Positions 35,311 to 46,446 of a DNA stretch of 64,000 bases are shown one piece after another. The position numbers and the translations under genes are program-made. The stretch covers positions 2,573,252 through 2,637,251 of the forward strand of contig JAJEKV010000013.1 of NCBI GenBank assembly GCA_021234155.1. The letters run 5' to 3'. Under the pieces are notes generated by a model, which was given only the letters and a program-made list of their open reading frames with translations, was not told the origin of the DNA and did no database searches. Within the stretch, counting starts at the first letter, position 1; each line of letters begins with the position of its first letter. The stretch is from Isoetes taiwanensis (lineage: Eukaryota > Streptophyta > Lycopodiopsida > Isoetales > Isoetaceae).

Positions 35311-35660
35311 TGATTAATTTACCAAGTCAATATATCGAGGGACATAGATGCAATCAAATACCATTCCATTAAACTTGATGTACTAAGTATTAATCCGTAT
35401 CATGCATTTTAAGTTGTTCAAAAACTAATTTAAAAGATTACATTTTAGTACTATGGAGAAAAATGGGGTAAGAAAAGTCATATTAACATATTAAAACCAC
35501 TTACATTTACCACGTTGTGTATTGGTGATTAGTCACTATAAAGTATCATGATAAGTAACCATTGTAAAGCATCATCAAAATTATCATCTTAAATTTACCA
35601 TGTCAATATAATGAAGAAGATAGATATGATCAAATACCAGTCTACCAAACTTCACATACT
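35311..35660. repeat. Right subterminal repeats of element G
   Basis: Two modules about 278 bp apart share TTACCA(A/T)GTCAATATA, then GATAGATATGATCAAATACCA-type sequence and ACTAAAC/ACTAAGT. They are AT-rich, as in the left subterminal region. Confidence 0.5.
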
Positions 35661-35885
35661 AAACGATAGTATATACCATATAATTTAAATTCTTACAGAG
35701 ACCAATTAAAATTGCCATGTTTCAATACCATGTCACAAAACAATTTTGGCTTATCAAATTAGAAAAATATATTGATGAACCATATCAGATAACTAGACAT
35801 GGTTTGTAAACTTTTGAACCCACTAACATGTACTGATTTATGGACTTGGTTTTGACCAATAAACCATTATAAAAAACTTATATTG

Positions 35886-35907
35886 GTTCAATTTTGGGGG
35901 CCTTGTG
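35886..35907 (-). repeat. Right terminal inverted repeat of element G
   Basis: It ends TTTTGGGGGCCTTGTG and is followed by TTT. Its complement matches the left end at 27433 in 21 of 22 bases. Confidence 0.75.
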
Positions 35908-36002
35908 TTTGTCCCATGGATTAAGCCAGTATGGATTCGAAATTTGAAGGAATTGCAAAAAAGTGAAGATATTTATTTACAATAGAGCAAACTGTTATAT
36001 AT

Positions 36003-36572
36003 ATGAGAAAATATCAGACGTGTAAGTTGCATGTTGATGCGACATGGCCTGACTTTGGAAAAGAACCACATAACGTGCATTTGGGCCTGGCCACCGATGA
36101 CGTAAATCCATATGGTACACAATCGACTGCATGGTCTACATGGCTAGTGATGCTAGTTAACTACAACATACCCCCATGGTTGTTGATGAAGAGTGGGCAC
36201 ATTATGATGACTTTATTGATACTTGGGAAGAAAAAACCAAGTAATTTAGATGTGTACCTAAGAATAATTGCGGATGAGTTACTGCCTTTGTGGAATACAG
36301 GTATTCAGGTCTACGATGCACATAAAAATGACATTTTTAATCTCAGAGGTATACTGTTGTGGACTATATATGACTTTCCTGGATTTGCCCAGTGTTATGG
36401 GTTTAAGACATCGGGCCACTTCCCTTGCATGATATGTGGGGAAAAGTTGCAGCACCATCACTCTAAGCATCTGAAGAAAGTAGTATATAAGGGTTTTATG
36501 AAGTATTTGCCGCTCATGCACCCCTTCGAATCCAATACAGACAATTCGGGTGGCAATCAGACTATACTGTAA
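36003..36572 (+). pseudogene. tnp2: CACTA (En/Spm) TNP2-type transposase fragment
   Basis: This 189-codon open frame matches the conserved core of the plant CACTA transposase (Transposase_21 family). It has HNVHLGLATDDVNPYG (usually RNVRLGLASDGFNPFG), WLVMLVNYNIPPWLLMK, MTLLILGKKKP, LDVYLRIIADELLPLW, GILLWTIYDFPGFAQCYG and a Cys motif CMICGE, in the family's order. Full-length TNP2 is several times longer. The N-terminal zinc region is cut (only KLHVDATWPDF remains upstream), and the C-terminal half after the Cys motif decays at a stop at 36570-36572. It sits 95 bp outside the right end of element G, so G may have inserted into an older CACTA element, or the proximity may be coincidental. Confidence 0.9.
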
Positions 36573-37948
36573 CCACCAAATAGAATTACCATACAAGAAT
36601 GGGGTGAGCGTTGGGATAAGAAGGAAGAGGGGGTGAATCCGCAAGGGGAAAAACAAAAAATGGATCGTACAAATTCAAGGGTTGTTAGAAAGATGGCAAA
36701 TAGAAATGAAAAGCTATTATGGATTACAATCAATTTGAGCAGGCATAATAGATCAAGGAGTTGGAGGATAAGTGTTTGGAATGGCATCAGGAGATATAAA
36801 TTGAATTGAATTAAATTAAATGTTTTTTATCGCCCACGGAGACCAATGGGTCTATGGGGCTCAACATAAGAGCTAAACCAACAGATTACTACGCCGGATT
36901 AAAAACCTCACTCAAGGGTTTTCGAGGAAAACCCATTAAAAGAATAAGATCGGCCGATAAGTCCGTACAAATATACATATCTATATAAGAGAATCTCTTG
37001 AAGTTATGAAGAAAAGATGGATAGAAGGACAACGGATGTGTGTGAAACCGGGCTTGTGCATAATAGGGATGAATTTAAAGGAAAGCTTTGGACAAAAGAT
37101 AGATAAGGACTGCATGATATTTAAGATATCCAAAAGATTTCTACTCGGATCGTAACAAGAAATCATAGACTTTGGATTGAAAATGAAGACCAATGGTGAA
37201 AAACTATACCAATTATGCAAATTACAAGAAATAGAGGATGAGGAACATGCATAGAACAAATGCTCGAAATATGATAAACAAGAGGGGTCAGTGGCATAAA
37301 AATTGGACAGTCAAAGTGGAACAAGGAACGAAATAGAGATCAAGCTACTTGATTGGTGGTATGGACTCGAGAGCCTATCCATGAGGTCTTCAATGGGTAT
37401 ATAGATGTGGTGGGGAGCGATTTTTCTCAAGAATTTGGTTGGTTTTTTTATCACAATCTCCATGAATTTGTGATTGCCATAAACAGTCATCTACTTATAC
37501 AAATAGCAAAGTCTTTATTGTAAAACTTGGTGTGACGAGCTTTAGCTATTAGCCCCCAATTTATCTATCATAGGACCTGGCTGGACAAACGTTGACAATA
37601 GGTCTTATCTTTTACCTTATCTTTTACTTTTTCATGGCAATCATCTGCACGAGTAGATTCTTATTGATTTCATCAGTCTATCCAACATTCCTTTGGTTCT
37701 TCTGGAGTCTTCCTTTAAATATATTGTATTAAAAACCTATGGATAAAGTATAACAGACAGAGAACTTGGGATCATCATGCTTTGCTAAAGAAAACCCAAG
37801 TGCATTCTTTTTGTAAACCTTTTACAAGATCAAAGACATTGCAAGTTTTTATTTCCTCTATGGTGATATAGTTATTATACAGACACCATTTTTCTTATTT
37901 ATTTGCTGCCATATGTTATATTTACTTTTACTGAATTGGTGGGCATTT
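36573..37948. other. Intergenic, between tnp2 remnant and protease
   Basis: Just after the tnp2 stop, sequence such as EEGVNPQGEKQKMDRT may be decayed transposase. A minus frame (36981-37259) has no recognisable domain. It otherwise appears non-coding and would hold the 3' flank of the protease. Confidence 0.35.
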
Positions 37949-39264
37949 TCATATGGTGGTGCAGTCTGTTTTGAGGAAAGAGAGCGTCATTCCAACAGTA
38001 TCATGAGCGACCAGGTAATTTTGCTGCATAATATTTCCGATAATCCCAAAACCATCAGCTTGAGGTTGCAGCAACAAGCACCTGATGGTCTGAGCAGGAT
38101 CAAGATAAGCCAAGTAATTTTCTTCAGGAGGTTGCATAGAAGCGCCATCAAACTGGAAGCTGAGGGAGGGGAATTGAACAGAGGTTGCAGCAGAGGTATC
38201 AAAGCAATCATAACTGTTATATGCGACCAAGGGAACGCCAGGGAGAGCAGCGGCAAAAGCGGCTTTAACATAACTGTAAACTGCAGGGTCTAAGAGAGTC
38301 AAGGTGGTACCAGAATCAAAGATGGTACCCTGGGGGTTGAGATCAGCGGTGGGAATGGTTGAATAGATGACAGTATTACCGACAGTGATGCTATGGAGCA
38401 GGACAGAGTAATAACCGGTGGAGGGTTGGAGGATAGGGGTAGAGCTGGCTGAAGGGTCTGAGATAACAGAAGAATCACCAAGGAGCAAGACACTGTCATT
38501 ACTTAACCGATAGCTAGTGAGGCAGTAAGAAAATTTTCCATTAAGGGACGCTGCTTGGGAGATGAAGGAAGGGGATGTCAAGCTGAATCCAACAAGCCCA
38601 TCTGCGCCGCTGAAGGTACCAGAGATGGAATGTGCACAACCCAGAATCACGTTGAACTGTTCTGACAGACCGGATGTATAGAGAAGAGAGAGGGCCTCTG
38701 AGGCATACTCTCCGTCGTTGTAGCTTTGGTCCAGATATGTGTAGTGGTATTTGCAGCTCTCAGACTGGGTGCAATTTGTCTCAGGCAGTAGCCCGCATTG
38801 GGCCGAATCGCATGCCACCGTAGCGAAGGTAGTGGACTGCGCAGAATCTAGCACAGTCGGAGGGCATGATTCGCACGATGTGGCTGAACATGCCGTGCAC
38901 TGGCCGCATTTGAACCATATTAGATTGCTTCCTGTGTCCAGTATAGCCGTGAATTTCTGGGCCGGCGTTCCCACCTCCACCTCCATCAGATACTCTGCCA
39001 CAGCATACTGCAGTTGGGTTGTGTAGCTATTAGTACCCAGTTGCCTTCCATGAATTGCCAGACCATTTTTGATCGATTCTATCCTTCTCTGACTTCTCAC
39101 TACTGCGTTAACTTACTTAGCTTCTCAGGTATTGATTTGCCCGCATCTACATGGCGCAGACTTGCTCTGTATGAACTGGCGACTGCAGAATTTGGAAGAA
39201 AAATTATCAGAAATGTAGTAATCACACAGCCAAGAACCTGTTGTCTCGGCCTATGATTCTCCAT
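37949..39264 (-). pseudogene. Nepenthesin-type aspartic protease (A1 family) with one frameshift
   Basis: The catalytic frame (39100-37949, 383 codons, no intron) has both active-site motifs: DTGS at residues 55-58 and DSGTT at 262-266. It has a flap Tyr in YTYLDQSYNDG (residue 122), and the Cys-rich nepenthesin insertion at about residues 66-110. The C-terminus is complete (GIIGN-MQQNYLV, ending at a Cys). It lacks a signal peptide and has only a GTG as a possible start. The missing N-terminus lies in the next frame: ATG at 39264 opens a signal peptide (LGCVITTFLIIFLP-NSAVA) and a prodomain with YRASLRHVDAGKS, typical of nepenthesins, stopping at 39102-39100. One base lost near 39100-39112 would explain the split. 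A 14-nt GTAAG...CAG there is too short to be an intron. Nepenthesin-like enzymes are secreted or vacuolar peptidases. It is a recent pseudogene, or intact with a sequence error. Confidence 0.9.
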
Positions 39265-39767
39265 TGCTTTGATGAGCTGCCAGAAGTGGTACTCTACTTG
39301 TACACACATAGGATCATTACATGAAGCTTCCGAATGGCATATAAGTGAGTCATTGTAGGCACCCACTTCAAGTAGAAAATGTCTCAACGTTGCACGATTC
39401 ATTTGTTCTCAGAGATCAGGTCGTCTTTAACAGATATTCTATGTCCCTTAACTTATTGAGTTGCCAGCTGAAGTGCATTGCTTTGAGTATTGGGTATGAT
39501 ATTCAACAGGGATACTTTGGACGGAGTTTGCTAGTATCTTGTAATCGTGGTTAGGCACTCAAACGAAAGGAATATATGCAGGGAGAAAAGGTCTTCAGAC
39601 GTGTTTGCTGATTCAAAATAGGGGCCTTAAAATAAAAACTAAAGGAAGATGGGCAATTGGAAGCTTTTTTATTCTGATTAAATTCAGATGCATCAATGGG
39701 CTCCTAACCGACGTTCTATAAGTTGCGACGTCGATCTAAGTACAGACGTTGTGTATATATTTTCGGG
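39265..39767. other. Upstream region of the protease
   Basis: No open frame with a domain was seen. A weak TATA-like TTATATG (minus strand, about 39338) lies roughly 75 bp upstream of the ATG at 39264; this is only suggestive as a promoter. Confidence 0.3.
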
Positions 39768-39943
39768 AAAACTACCAAAACTACCCCTATGAGTTTGTGT
39801 AATTACCAAAATGCCCTTATGAGTTTCAAAATTACCAAAATGCCCTTGTATATAGAAGGTGTGTGGGGGCATTTTGGTAATTTTGAAACTCATAAGGGCA
39901 TCTTGGTAATTACTCAAACTCATAAGGGTATTTTGGTAGTTTT
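39768..39943. repeat. 176-bp near-perfect inverted repeat (fold-back)
   Basis: The two arms (about 39768-39850 and 39860-39943) are near-perfect complements: AAAACTACCAAAACTACCCC on the left against GGGTATTTTGGTAGTTTT on the right. Each arm is made of about 30-bp modules of the type AATTACCAAAATGCCCTTA-TGAGTTT. The loop is only a few bases. A transcript would form a long stem like a small-RNA precursor, or this is a fold-back MITE. It lies about 0.5 kb upstream of the protease start. Confidence 0.85.
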
Positions 39944-40342
39944 GCCTATATTTTCTCTAAATAAATTAGATGTGTAGAATCTAATGCGTGCTTGGGGCCA
40001 AAGGTCGAATGAAGGGTTGGGTGGGAAGGAATAACCAAGAACTTGCCAAGCAAGATATGGAATTGGCAATAGGACTTTAATTGGATAACATGATTCCGTG
40101 CATTTTGTATGGGGAATGGAGGTGGACAACCTCCATTCCCCCTCCATTCCCCTACAAAATAGACGTAGGGAGCCAGATCTTTACAGAGTTTTTGCAAAAA
40201 AAAAAACAACAGATTTCTAAGACATATCACCGGATCCGGTGAAGAAACATCCAATGCAGGGTTCTTTGCAGATCCGGCGAAGAAAGACCTGGTTGTTTGC
40301 AGATCACGGCTCACCTGCAAAGAACTATGAATCGTGATGAGT

Positions 40343-40361
40343 AGCTGGGTATAAAATCACT
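40343..40361 (+). repeat. Left arm of the 19-bp inverted repeat of element B
   Basis: AGCTGGGTATAAAATCACT is the exact complement of 47758-47776. Confidence 0.8.
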
Positions 40362-40659
40362 CGTGGGGTTGAAAAAGTAGTGTCCTGGACGCCTGCTTTG
40401 CTTTGCTTTGCTTTTGCTTTATCAATTGCTTTTTGCTCGTTTTCTTCAAAGACACAAATAATCAGTGAATTCCCCAAACTCGATCCACTCCTACGGATCG
40501 ATGACATGGTCTGTCCGGATTATTGGGGAATCGCCACGGTTGGCTTTGGGGAGGAATGATGGAGTGTAATTGCTAAATTGAAGGAGGCAAAGTTATGGAA
40601 CTGCCCCTCTTGCCATTCTCTAATTTGGTTACGGTGGAGAATCAATGGATTGGAGTTTC

Positions 40660-43600
40660 TCATATTCATAATTTGAATGGATGAAGATGAGAAGAGACCG
40701 ATTTTTCGTGAAATTGATGTCGCCGTAAAGAGGGAATCAAGGAAACGCAAAGGGAATTGATGGAAGTTACCGCTAATTCCAAAGAATTAAGCCTCAAAGG
40801 TGAGAAGAATTCGGAGATTTCAAAGGATATGCATGATTATTTTGAGGATCCGACAAAACATGCCAATGCTTTAGATAAGGTCGCTATTGTGGATGATTTG
40901 TAAGAAAGATAAAACCAAATGTACCTTTACAAGTAAGCCGCGTTGCACACAAAAGAGAGACAAAGGTTATGCAAAAAGTGATTGCTAATGTGAAGGAAAC
41001 TATGCAAATGTAAGACAAACGAACCGTAAAGATTGACATTCGGCAAAGAAAAAGGTCAACTTTACAAATGGTTACATATCCACGAGAATAAACTTAATCA
41101 TTCTCGGCAGAGCCGCCGCTTGAAGTGCCTAGAAAATCTATTTGTGCAGCCTATAGAAGAAGAGTAATGGCGTAAAGGGAATCGTGTCCCCGGTCTATGT
41201 TTTTGAGGAAGAAAAGGTCCGATTCTCGCTGATGAAGTGAAAAAAGGTTGTCCGGGTTTCGGACCGAAAACACAAGAGTTTCTCCATACAAAAACATGTG
41301 AGGAAGTTTAAGACGTAAAATGGCAATAAAGTTGACCATCCAATCCATTTGCTTGAGGTCTCCCGCATTTATATCCGGAATGTTTTCGGGGTCACCGTTA
41401 ATTTGTAGTGTTTGATAAAACTTTTCATGTTGAAGTTGAACAATTTATGCTTCACATGTTTTATGTATGAATTTGCTATCCGCATTGTTTCAAAGCCCCT
41501 ATTGCTTTTATAAATTTGCATTCCGCAATGTCTCAAGATCTTTGATTAATTACTTATTATGATTGATTTGCTTCATTGTTTCAAGATTTCTTTCATGATT
41601 TTGCTTTTTATGCATTACAAAATGAATTTTACATGTTGTCCGCAGCTCCAGTTCTATATGGCTTTCAAGCAACAATATCCACATATCAACATTGCACAAC
41701 AAACATTTGAGAGGTCAAGCCTTCATTTGTTAGAAGACTTCATGAGAGGGAAACTTGTCATTGCCGTTATCACATCCATTTGGAATTTGTTCTTCAAACA
41801 CCGAACGTAATAAGAAACGACTCTAGAGGTGTTCATGAAAATTGTTCCCGCAATTGCAAAGTGTGTGTGGAGAAGGAGATGAATGCAAAGCTAAATTGAT
41901 GACTTACAAGTCTACTAGTGAGTTGTGGAGGGAACTTGTATGTGAAAAGCAAGATCCCTTAGAAGAATGGCACAAGCATTCCCGCCCCGATGGTTGCTTG
42001 TAAATCTTGTGGTTTGAAAAGGTACATTTAACATTCATGTATATCTATTTTGGAAATGAGCTAACGTTGTAGCTTCTGATTGCCAATGGGTCCAAAGGAA
42101 AAGACAATGAAAGACATTTCGTTGAGTGGAAACAGATTTTGAGAAGGTATATTAATTTGTTTTAGTGTTATTTACTTTTTTCTCAAACTTGTTTAGGACC
42201 TAACATCACCAAATTGTTCCACAGATTGCAGCAAGAGCCCTGGTAATTTGAAGGAGAGTTCAATTCGTAAGAGGGGAGGAAAAAACCAACTAAAGTCACA
42301 AGATTAGCATACAAGTCTCCGCTCCAAAGACAAGAGTTTATTCAAGATGCCAACAAGACACTTGTGCAATTTGTTCCACATAATTACATCCAAGACATTG
42401 GGTGCAAAGCAATTTAAGCAATGCTTAGCCAACTTTCCAAAGAATACTATTGTATCAAGAATTGATTTTCCGAGAACTATAGCCTCAAAATTCGTAAGGA
42501 AGTACAATCATGCCATTGGCATCTGGACCAAATTACTATTCTTGTTCACATTACCTATAGACATCCTACGTAAAAAGGAAGAGGAAGAATTTAGGAACAC
42601 AAAAGATCTTGTTCGGATCGAGAAACAAGTTCGTGTACGATCGAAGAATAATTAAGGAGACACATTTTACATTTCGATTGCAAGGAGCATTCAATCGAAG
42701 TTTGTCAACCACCGCTTGAAAGTCCATGCACAAGTGGCTGAAACAAATGAATATAGAGTACAAAGAACCATGTTTTTTGGAGTGATGGTTGCACATCTCA
42801 ATTCAAAGGTGCCGACCTTTCCGGGTATATAGGTAGAAATTTTGTGAACAATCCTACTCGAATATTTATGGTGTTTTTTGCAAGTTCTCATGGTAAAGGA
42901 GAACATGATGGAGCCGGAGTCTGTTTTGAAATTAATTCTAGCAAAGGAGCAACCAAGTATGATTCCCGGAAGTCGCAATGTGCTAAGGATGCGTGGAATT
43001 CCTAAATGGTACATTGAAAACCATCCTTGTGCCAATGAAAAAGAGGTATTTTCCGGTAGGTGGCCTAGTGTTTGCTTTGATGGAATTGCTTTGATGCTTT
43101 GCTTTTTGCTTTTGCTTTGACTAACTTTGCTTTGAATTGGCTTTGCATATGCTTTCAGATTCATTAAATTTGCTCAGCATTTGCTTTCTCAGATTTATCT
43201 TGGCTTTCATTCAATTCCGTGTGGTTGTCTCATTACTTTTTGATTTCGCTTTGATTATCTTTGCTCGATGGAATTGCTTTGATGCTTTTGCTTTTTGCTT
43301 TTGCTTTTTGCTTTTTGCTTTGATTAATGCTTTGACTAACTTTTGCTTTGAATTGGTTTTTTGTAGTTGCTTTTACGATTCATTAAATTTGTTCTGCATT
43401 TGCTTTTCAGATTTATCTTGGCTTTCATTCAATTCCGTGTGGTTGTCTCATTACTTTTGATTTCGCTTTGATTATCTTTGCTCGATGGAATTGTTTTGAT
43501 GCTTTTGCTTTTTGCTTTTTGCTTTTGCTTTTTGCTTTTTGATTAATGCTTTGACTAACTTTGCTTTGAATTGGTTTTTGCATTTGTTTTCTGATTCATT

Positions 43601-44550
43601 AAATTTGCTCAGATTTGCTTTTTCTCAGATTTATGTTGGCTTTCATTCAATTCCGTGTGGATGTCTCATTACTTTTGATTTCTCGCTTTGATTATCTTTG
43701 CTAACAATTTGCTCTTGCATTTGCTTTTCTGAATTTGTTTTGTTTTGCTTTTGCATTAACTTGCTTTGAGTCAATGCTTTCCGTGTACTTTTGGAATATT
43801 GAAGCTAAGGACATAGATAAGTCCTAAAAGAAGGAATGGAAAACTTTGAATGGGAGCTCAAAGTTACATAGCATTAGGGCACTTGATAGGAAGGATCCAA
43901 CAAAAAGTGAGTACCGTGATGCCTTGCTTGTTTTTGCCAAGCATGTTTTCATGGAGATTGGGATAATTGCATTAACAAGAGAAGGATAGGAGGTTGGAAA
44001 GAAGGTGTATTAAAACCAAAAGAAGTACAACCAAAGGAATGCGTAAGACAAATTATCCAATGAGGAGGAGGAAGAAGAAGATGATGATGATGAGGGTGAG
44101 CTTGATTACCCTCAAAGGTGACATCTTAGAAGTTGGGGATAACTTTGCTGCACCTGCAGAAGAAAATAATGATGAGGGTGTCGACTTTTACTTACCGCAA
44201 GTAGTAATCGAGACAAAGCAAACATTGCCGGATTCTTATGTTGATGAGTGGGGAATGTATACAATGTTGGAGAGGTTATAGTATCAAGGCCACTACTATC
44301 AGCAATTAGACACTCTAACTTTTCAATTGTCGGGTGGACAAGCCGCTGGCTTCATTTTATGACCACTTGGTAAGGCATGTTAAGTTTGACATGAATGATA
44401 TTGGTGGCAACATGTACATGTTAGGAGAAGAGACCCGCCGAAAAAAAATCATGTCATCTTTAATTGCTCAGAATGAGTTCAATGCTCTCGATTTGGGTTT
44501 CAGTTCACAAGTGCATAGTACAAAACATTGACATTCATATTGATATTGTT
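40660..44550 (+). pseudogene. DDE-type transposase of element B, interrupted
   Basis: The frame changes repeatedly, but the blocks are clear and match element A. From 41717: KPSFVRRLHERETCHC then RYHIHLEF. At about 42340: VQFVPHNY. At 42499-42570: EVQSCHWHLDQITILVHITY. At 42778: WSDGCTSQFKGADLSG. At 42889: HGKGEHDGAG. At about 44115: LEVGDNFA-AEENNDEGVDFY, a possible small chromatin- or DNA-binding domain. Acidic residues in EVQS, SDG and HGKGEHDG suit a DDE catalytic set. Similar motif trios occur, to my recollection, in predicted transposon proteins of invertebrates and plants, but I cannot name the superfamily. The frame changes could be introns (several gaps have AG/GT edges) or decay. 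A CTTTTGC-rich tandem block sits between the HGKG and GDNFA parts. Confidence 0.7.
43079..43700. repeat. CTTTTGC-rich tandem repeats, about 188-217 bp units
   Basis: Units start GATGGAATTG(C/T)TTTGATGC at 43079, 43267 and 43484, with a partial unit to about 43700. Each contains TTCATTAAATTTGCTC, TTGGCTTTCATTCAATTCCG and TTTCGCTTTGATTATC, separated by variable runs of GCTTTTTGCTTTTGC. Related GCTTTTGC runs stand near both ends of element B (40398-40440 and 47703-47745), always on the same strand. Simple-repeat expansion explains the unit length variation. Confidence 0.85.
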
Positions 44551-44839
44551 ACAAGGTTTATAATAGAGTGCACAATGATGTGCATTCAAAATCGGCAAAC
44601 CGGGGAAAAAATTTATGTATGCCGTGTATATTCACATCTAACATTACATTGCACAATGATGTGCATTCAAAATGTGGCAACCGGGGAAGAAAATTTTATG
44701 GTTGCCAACTGTATTTTTTCACATCTTACACTTTTCTTGACATTCCTTAACATCCATTGCCTCACAACCGTCTTCCGTGAACCGCAAGAGCGTAACTCCG
44801 CTTAAGGTAAGAAGATATGGCAAGCCAAGCAAATCAAGC

Positions 44840-45545
44840 AAATCAAGCAAAAAATAAATTGCTTACCAGAAGTTCCATCATGGCAACCTGCCGTTTCCAG
44901 AATAGCCCATCTTGGATTCTCCCGCACATGCTTGGAACACAAACCAAAATATCAAAGTCTTCTTGTTTGACAATTGGGGCAAGATGTTCTTTTTCACAAA
45001 TTTTGTAGGCTCGGGACTTTCAGCCCAACCAAACAATACATCCTTCATCTTTTCAAACCATTCATTGCCCTCATCAAACCTGAAATGAGCTAACTATTAA
45101 AGAATGGTACACGGTGAAAAAAAAGATTTATACTGAGAGAATCATCCACCAACAAGACATTCTTCATTTCAGGATATGCTTCAATGACATAAGAAAGTGG
45201 CTTCAAATAGACCGCTTTGTCCGGATTACTGGTGTGGATAAGGCAATTTCAAACATTGTGCTCCTTCCCAAATGAACTTGAACTTAATAAGATAATCTGC
45301 AGCAAAATCGGCTGCAGTGCACTCAATGATGTTGTAGCGGTTCATACTGACCAAATAGCAATTTCAAAATGTTCTAGGCCCAATCCATGAAATTATGCAA
45401 ACCTGGTCTCCGCAAACCAAGCACTTTGTTGGTTGTGTACGCTTTTCCAGATTTGCGTGTATTGGTGTTCTCAGGTTTGTCATGCTTATGCCAACTCTTC
45501 ATAAGCACACCATTCAAATCAAGGACCAACCAGCTTTGTCTTTGT
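44840..45545 (-). pseudogene. FCP1/NIF-like HAD phosphatase exons on element B
   Basis: The minus strand reads WLVLDLNGVLMKSWHKHD from about 45534; this is the HAD motif I region, normally DxDx(T/V), here DLNG as in a plant FCP1-like subfamily. It is followed by GLRRPGLHNFMDWA and, after a one-base shift, LEHFEIAIWSV. A second block (about 45300-45135) has KPLSYVIEAYPEMKNVLLVDDS, the motif III/IV region, with VDDS. A third block, starting after a splice-like CAG at 45080, reads FDEGNEWFEKMKDVL and continues to about 44875. Order and spacing fit an FCP1-homology phosphatase, a family acting on phosphoserine in proteins such as the RNA polymerase II tail. It lies opposite the transposase. It may be a captured host gene or a standard second gene of this transposon family. 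Stops and shifts make activity unlikely in this copy. Confidence 0.6.
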
Positions 45546-45758
45546 GCCTCCCTACAAACAAGAGATACATTTTAAAAACACTTTAGACACAAACTAAGAT
45601 ATGACATTGTCAACTATGAAAAGATTACAGATTCACATATTCAATGAAAACATTTTATTTTAATGAAAAGTTTACGATTCTAATATTTAGAAAAGATTTT
45701 ATTTTAACGTAAATCTTACAAATTGAAAATATGACAATGTCAAATACGTGAGTGGTTT

Positions 45759-46325
45759 ATGTGTTCAAAGTTTAGCCCTTCCCATTATAGGCATCTAATA
45801 TTCTTTCTATTGGAGTGCGCTTGTCACCTTTTTGTAACTTGCACCTCTCAAAGAACTACTTTGGGAATAGGTTTGATTGTTTTTTTCTTTTTTTCGGCCT
45901 CGCCAAAGACGCTTCCTTTGAATTGTTGTATTCTTTGTTGCATCCTCTTGAACTTCTCTTCCATCCTCCTGACGCCTTCTTTGTCTTGCTCATCCACCGG
46001 CTGTAATTTCGTTGTGGCATCCGCAATTGTGACCACCAATTTGTCCAGCTCCCCGCTGATCCACAATGCCGTGGAGTTGTTCCGCTCCACAAAGATTCGA
46101 TGTGAATATCCGAGTTGGAGTTACAGGATCGGGAAGAATAGTCTCCGCCGAGGTTCAAGGCTAGTTTCCTTGATATTGATTGTAGCTCTTCTCAACCCCG
46201 CTCTTAATTCCCAAAGAAGCTCCTTCCCTCAAGAACTTGGAATATTTTCTAAAATACCTTCATATGCACGGTCGGAATCACCAAAGATCTTCATTCACAT
46301 CAACAAATTCACCAAATTCATCTAA
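45759..46325 (-). pseudogene. Coiled-coil segment of the minus-strand unit in element B
   Basis: The minus frame at 46090-45848 reads as an alpha-helical, charged segment: EQDKEGVRRMEEKFKRMQQR, followed by a Lys-rich tail, suggesting a coiled coil and a basic linker. It sits between the zinc-finger-like part and the phosphatase part on the same strand, so it is probably an inner exon of the same coding unit. The 188-codon plus frame over the same bases has Cys/Ser/Phe-rich composition and looks like a shadow. Confidence 0.4.
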
Positions 46326-46446
46326 ATCCACATAGTCATCATGTTTCCTTTTTGTTGGTAACTTTTCCCCGCAAATAACATGACCAAAACTTTTCAACAA
46401 AAGCAATTTTCACAAATAAAGCAAAGCAAATAAATAATACTTACTT

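Larger units (their letters stand above)
27433..35907. mobile_element. 8.5-kb TIR element G, CACTA-like, carrying repeats and gene fragments
   Basis: Terminal inverted repeats of 22 bp with one mismatch lie at 27433-27454 (CACAAGGCCCCCAAAAATGA...) and 35886-35907 (its complement). The element is flanked by a 3-bp direct repeat TTT (27430-27432 and 35908-35910). CACTA-superfamily elements begin CAC, make 3-bp duplications and have subterminal repeats, all seen here, although the start is CACAA, not CACTA. Subterminal repeats lie at 27674-27830 and 35311-35660. Inside are a 319-bp tandem array, a 492-bp duplication, a microsatellite, a SAM-like frame and a SUVR-like frame. No transposase was found inside, so it is probably non-autonomous. 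The TTT duplication is low complexity and weak on its own. Confidence 0.65.

Noticed and set aside
37913-38293. 126-codon plus-strand frame over the protease
   Set aside because: It is the antisense shadow of the aspartic protease catalytic frame.
39103-39116. Intron between prodomain and catalytic part of the protease
   Set aside because: GTAAG...CAG spans only 14 bases, far too short for a plant intron. A one-base frameshift is simpler.
43079-43700. CRISPR array from the regularly repeated units
   Set aside because: The units are contiguous degenerate CTTTTGC-rich tandem repeats without unique spacers, in a plant transposon.
45759-46325. 188-codon plus-strand frame as a gene
   Set aside because: The minus strand over the same bases reads as a convincing charged coiled-coil segment of the opposite unit. 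The plus product is Cys/Ser/Phe-rich, as expected of a shadow.
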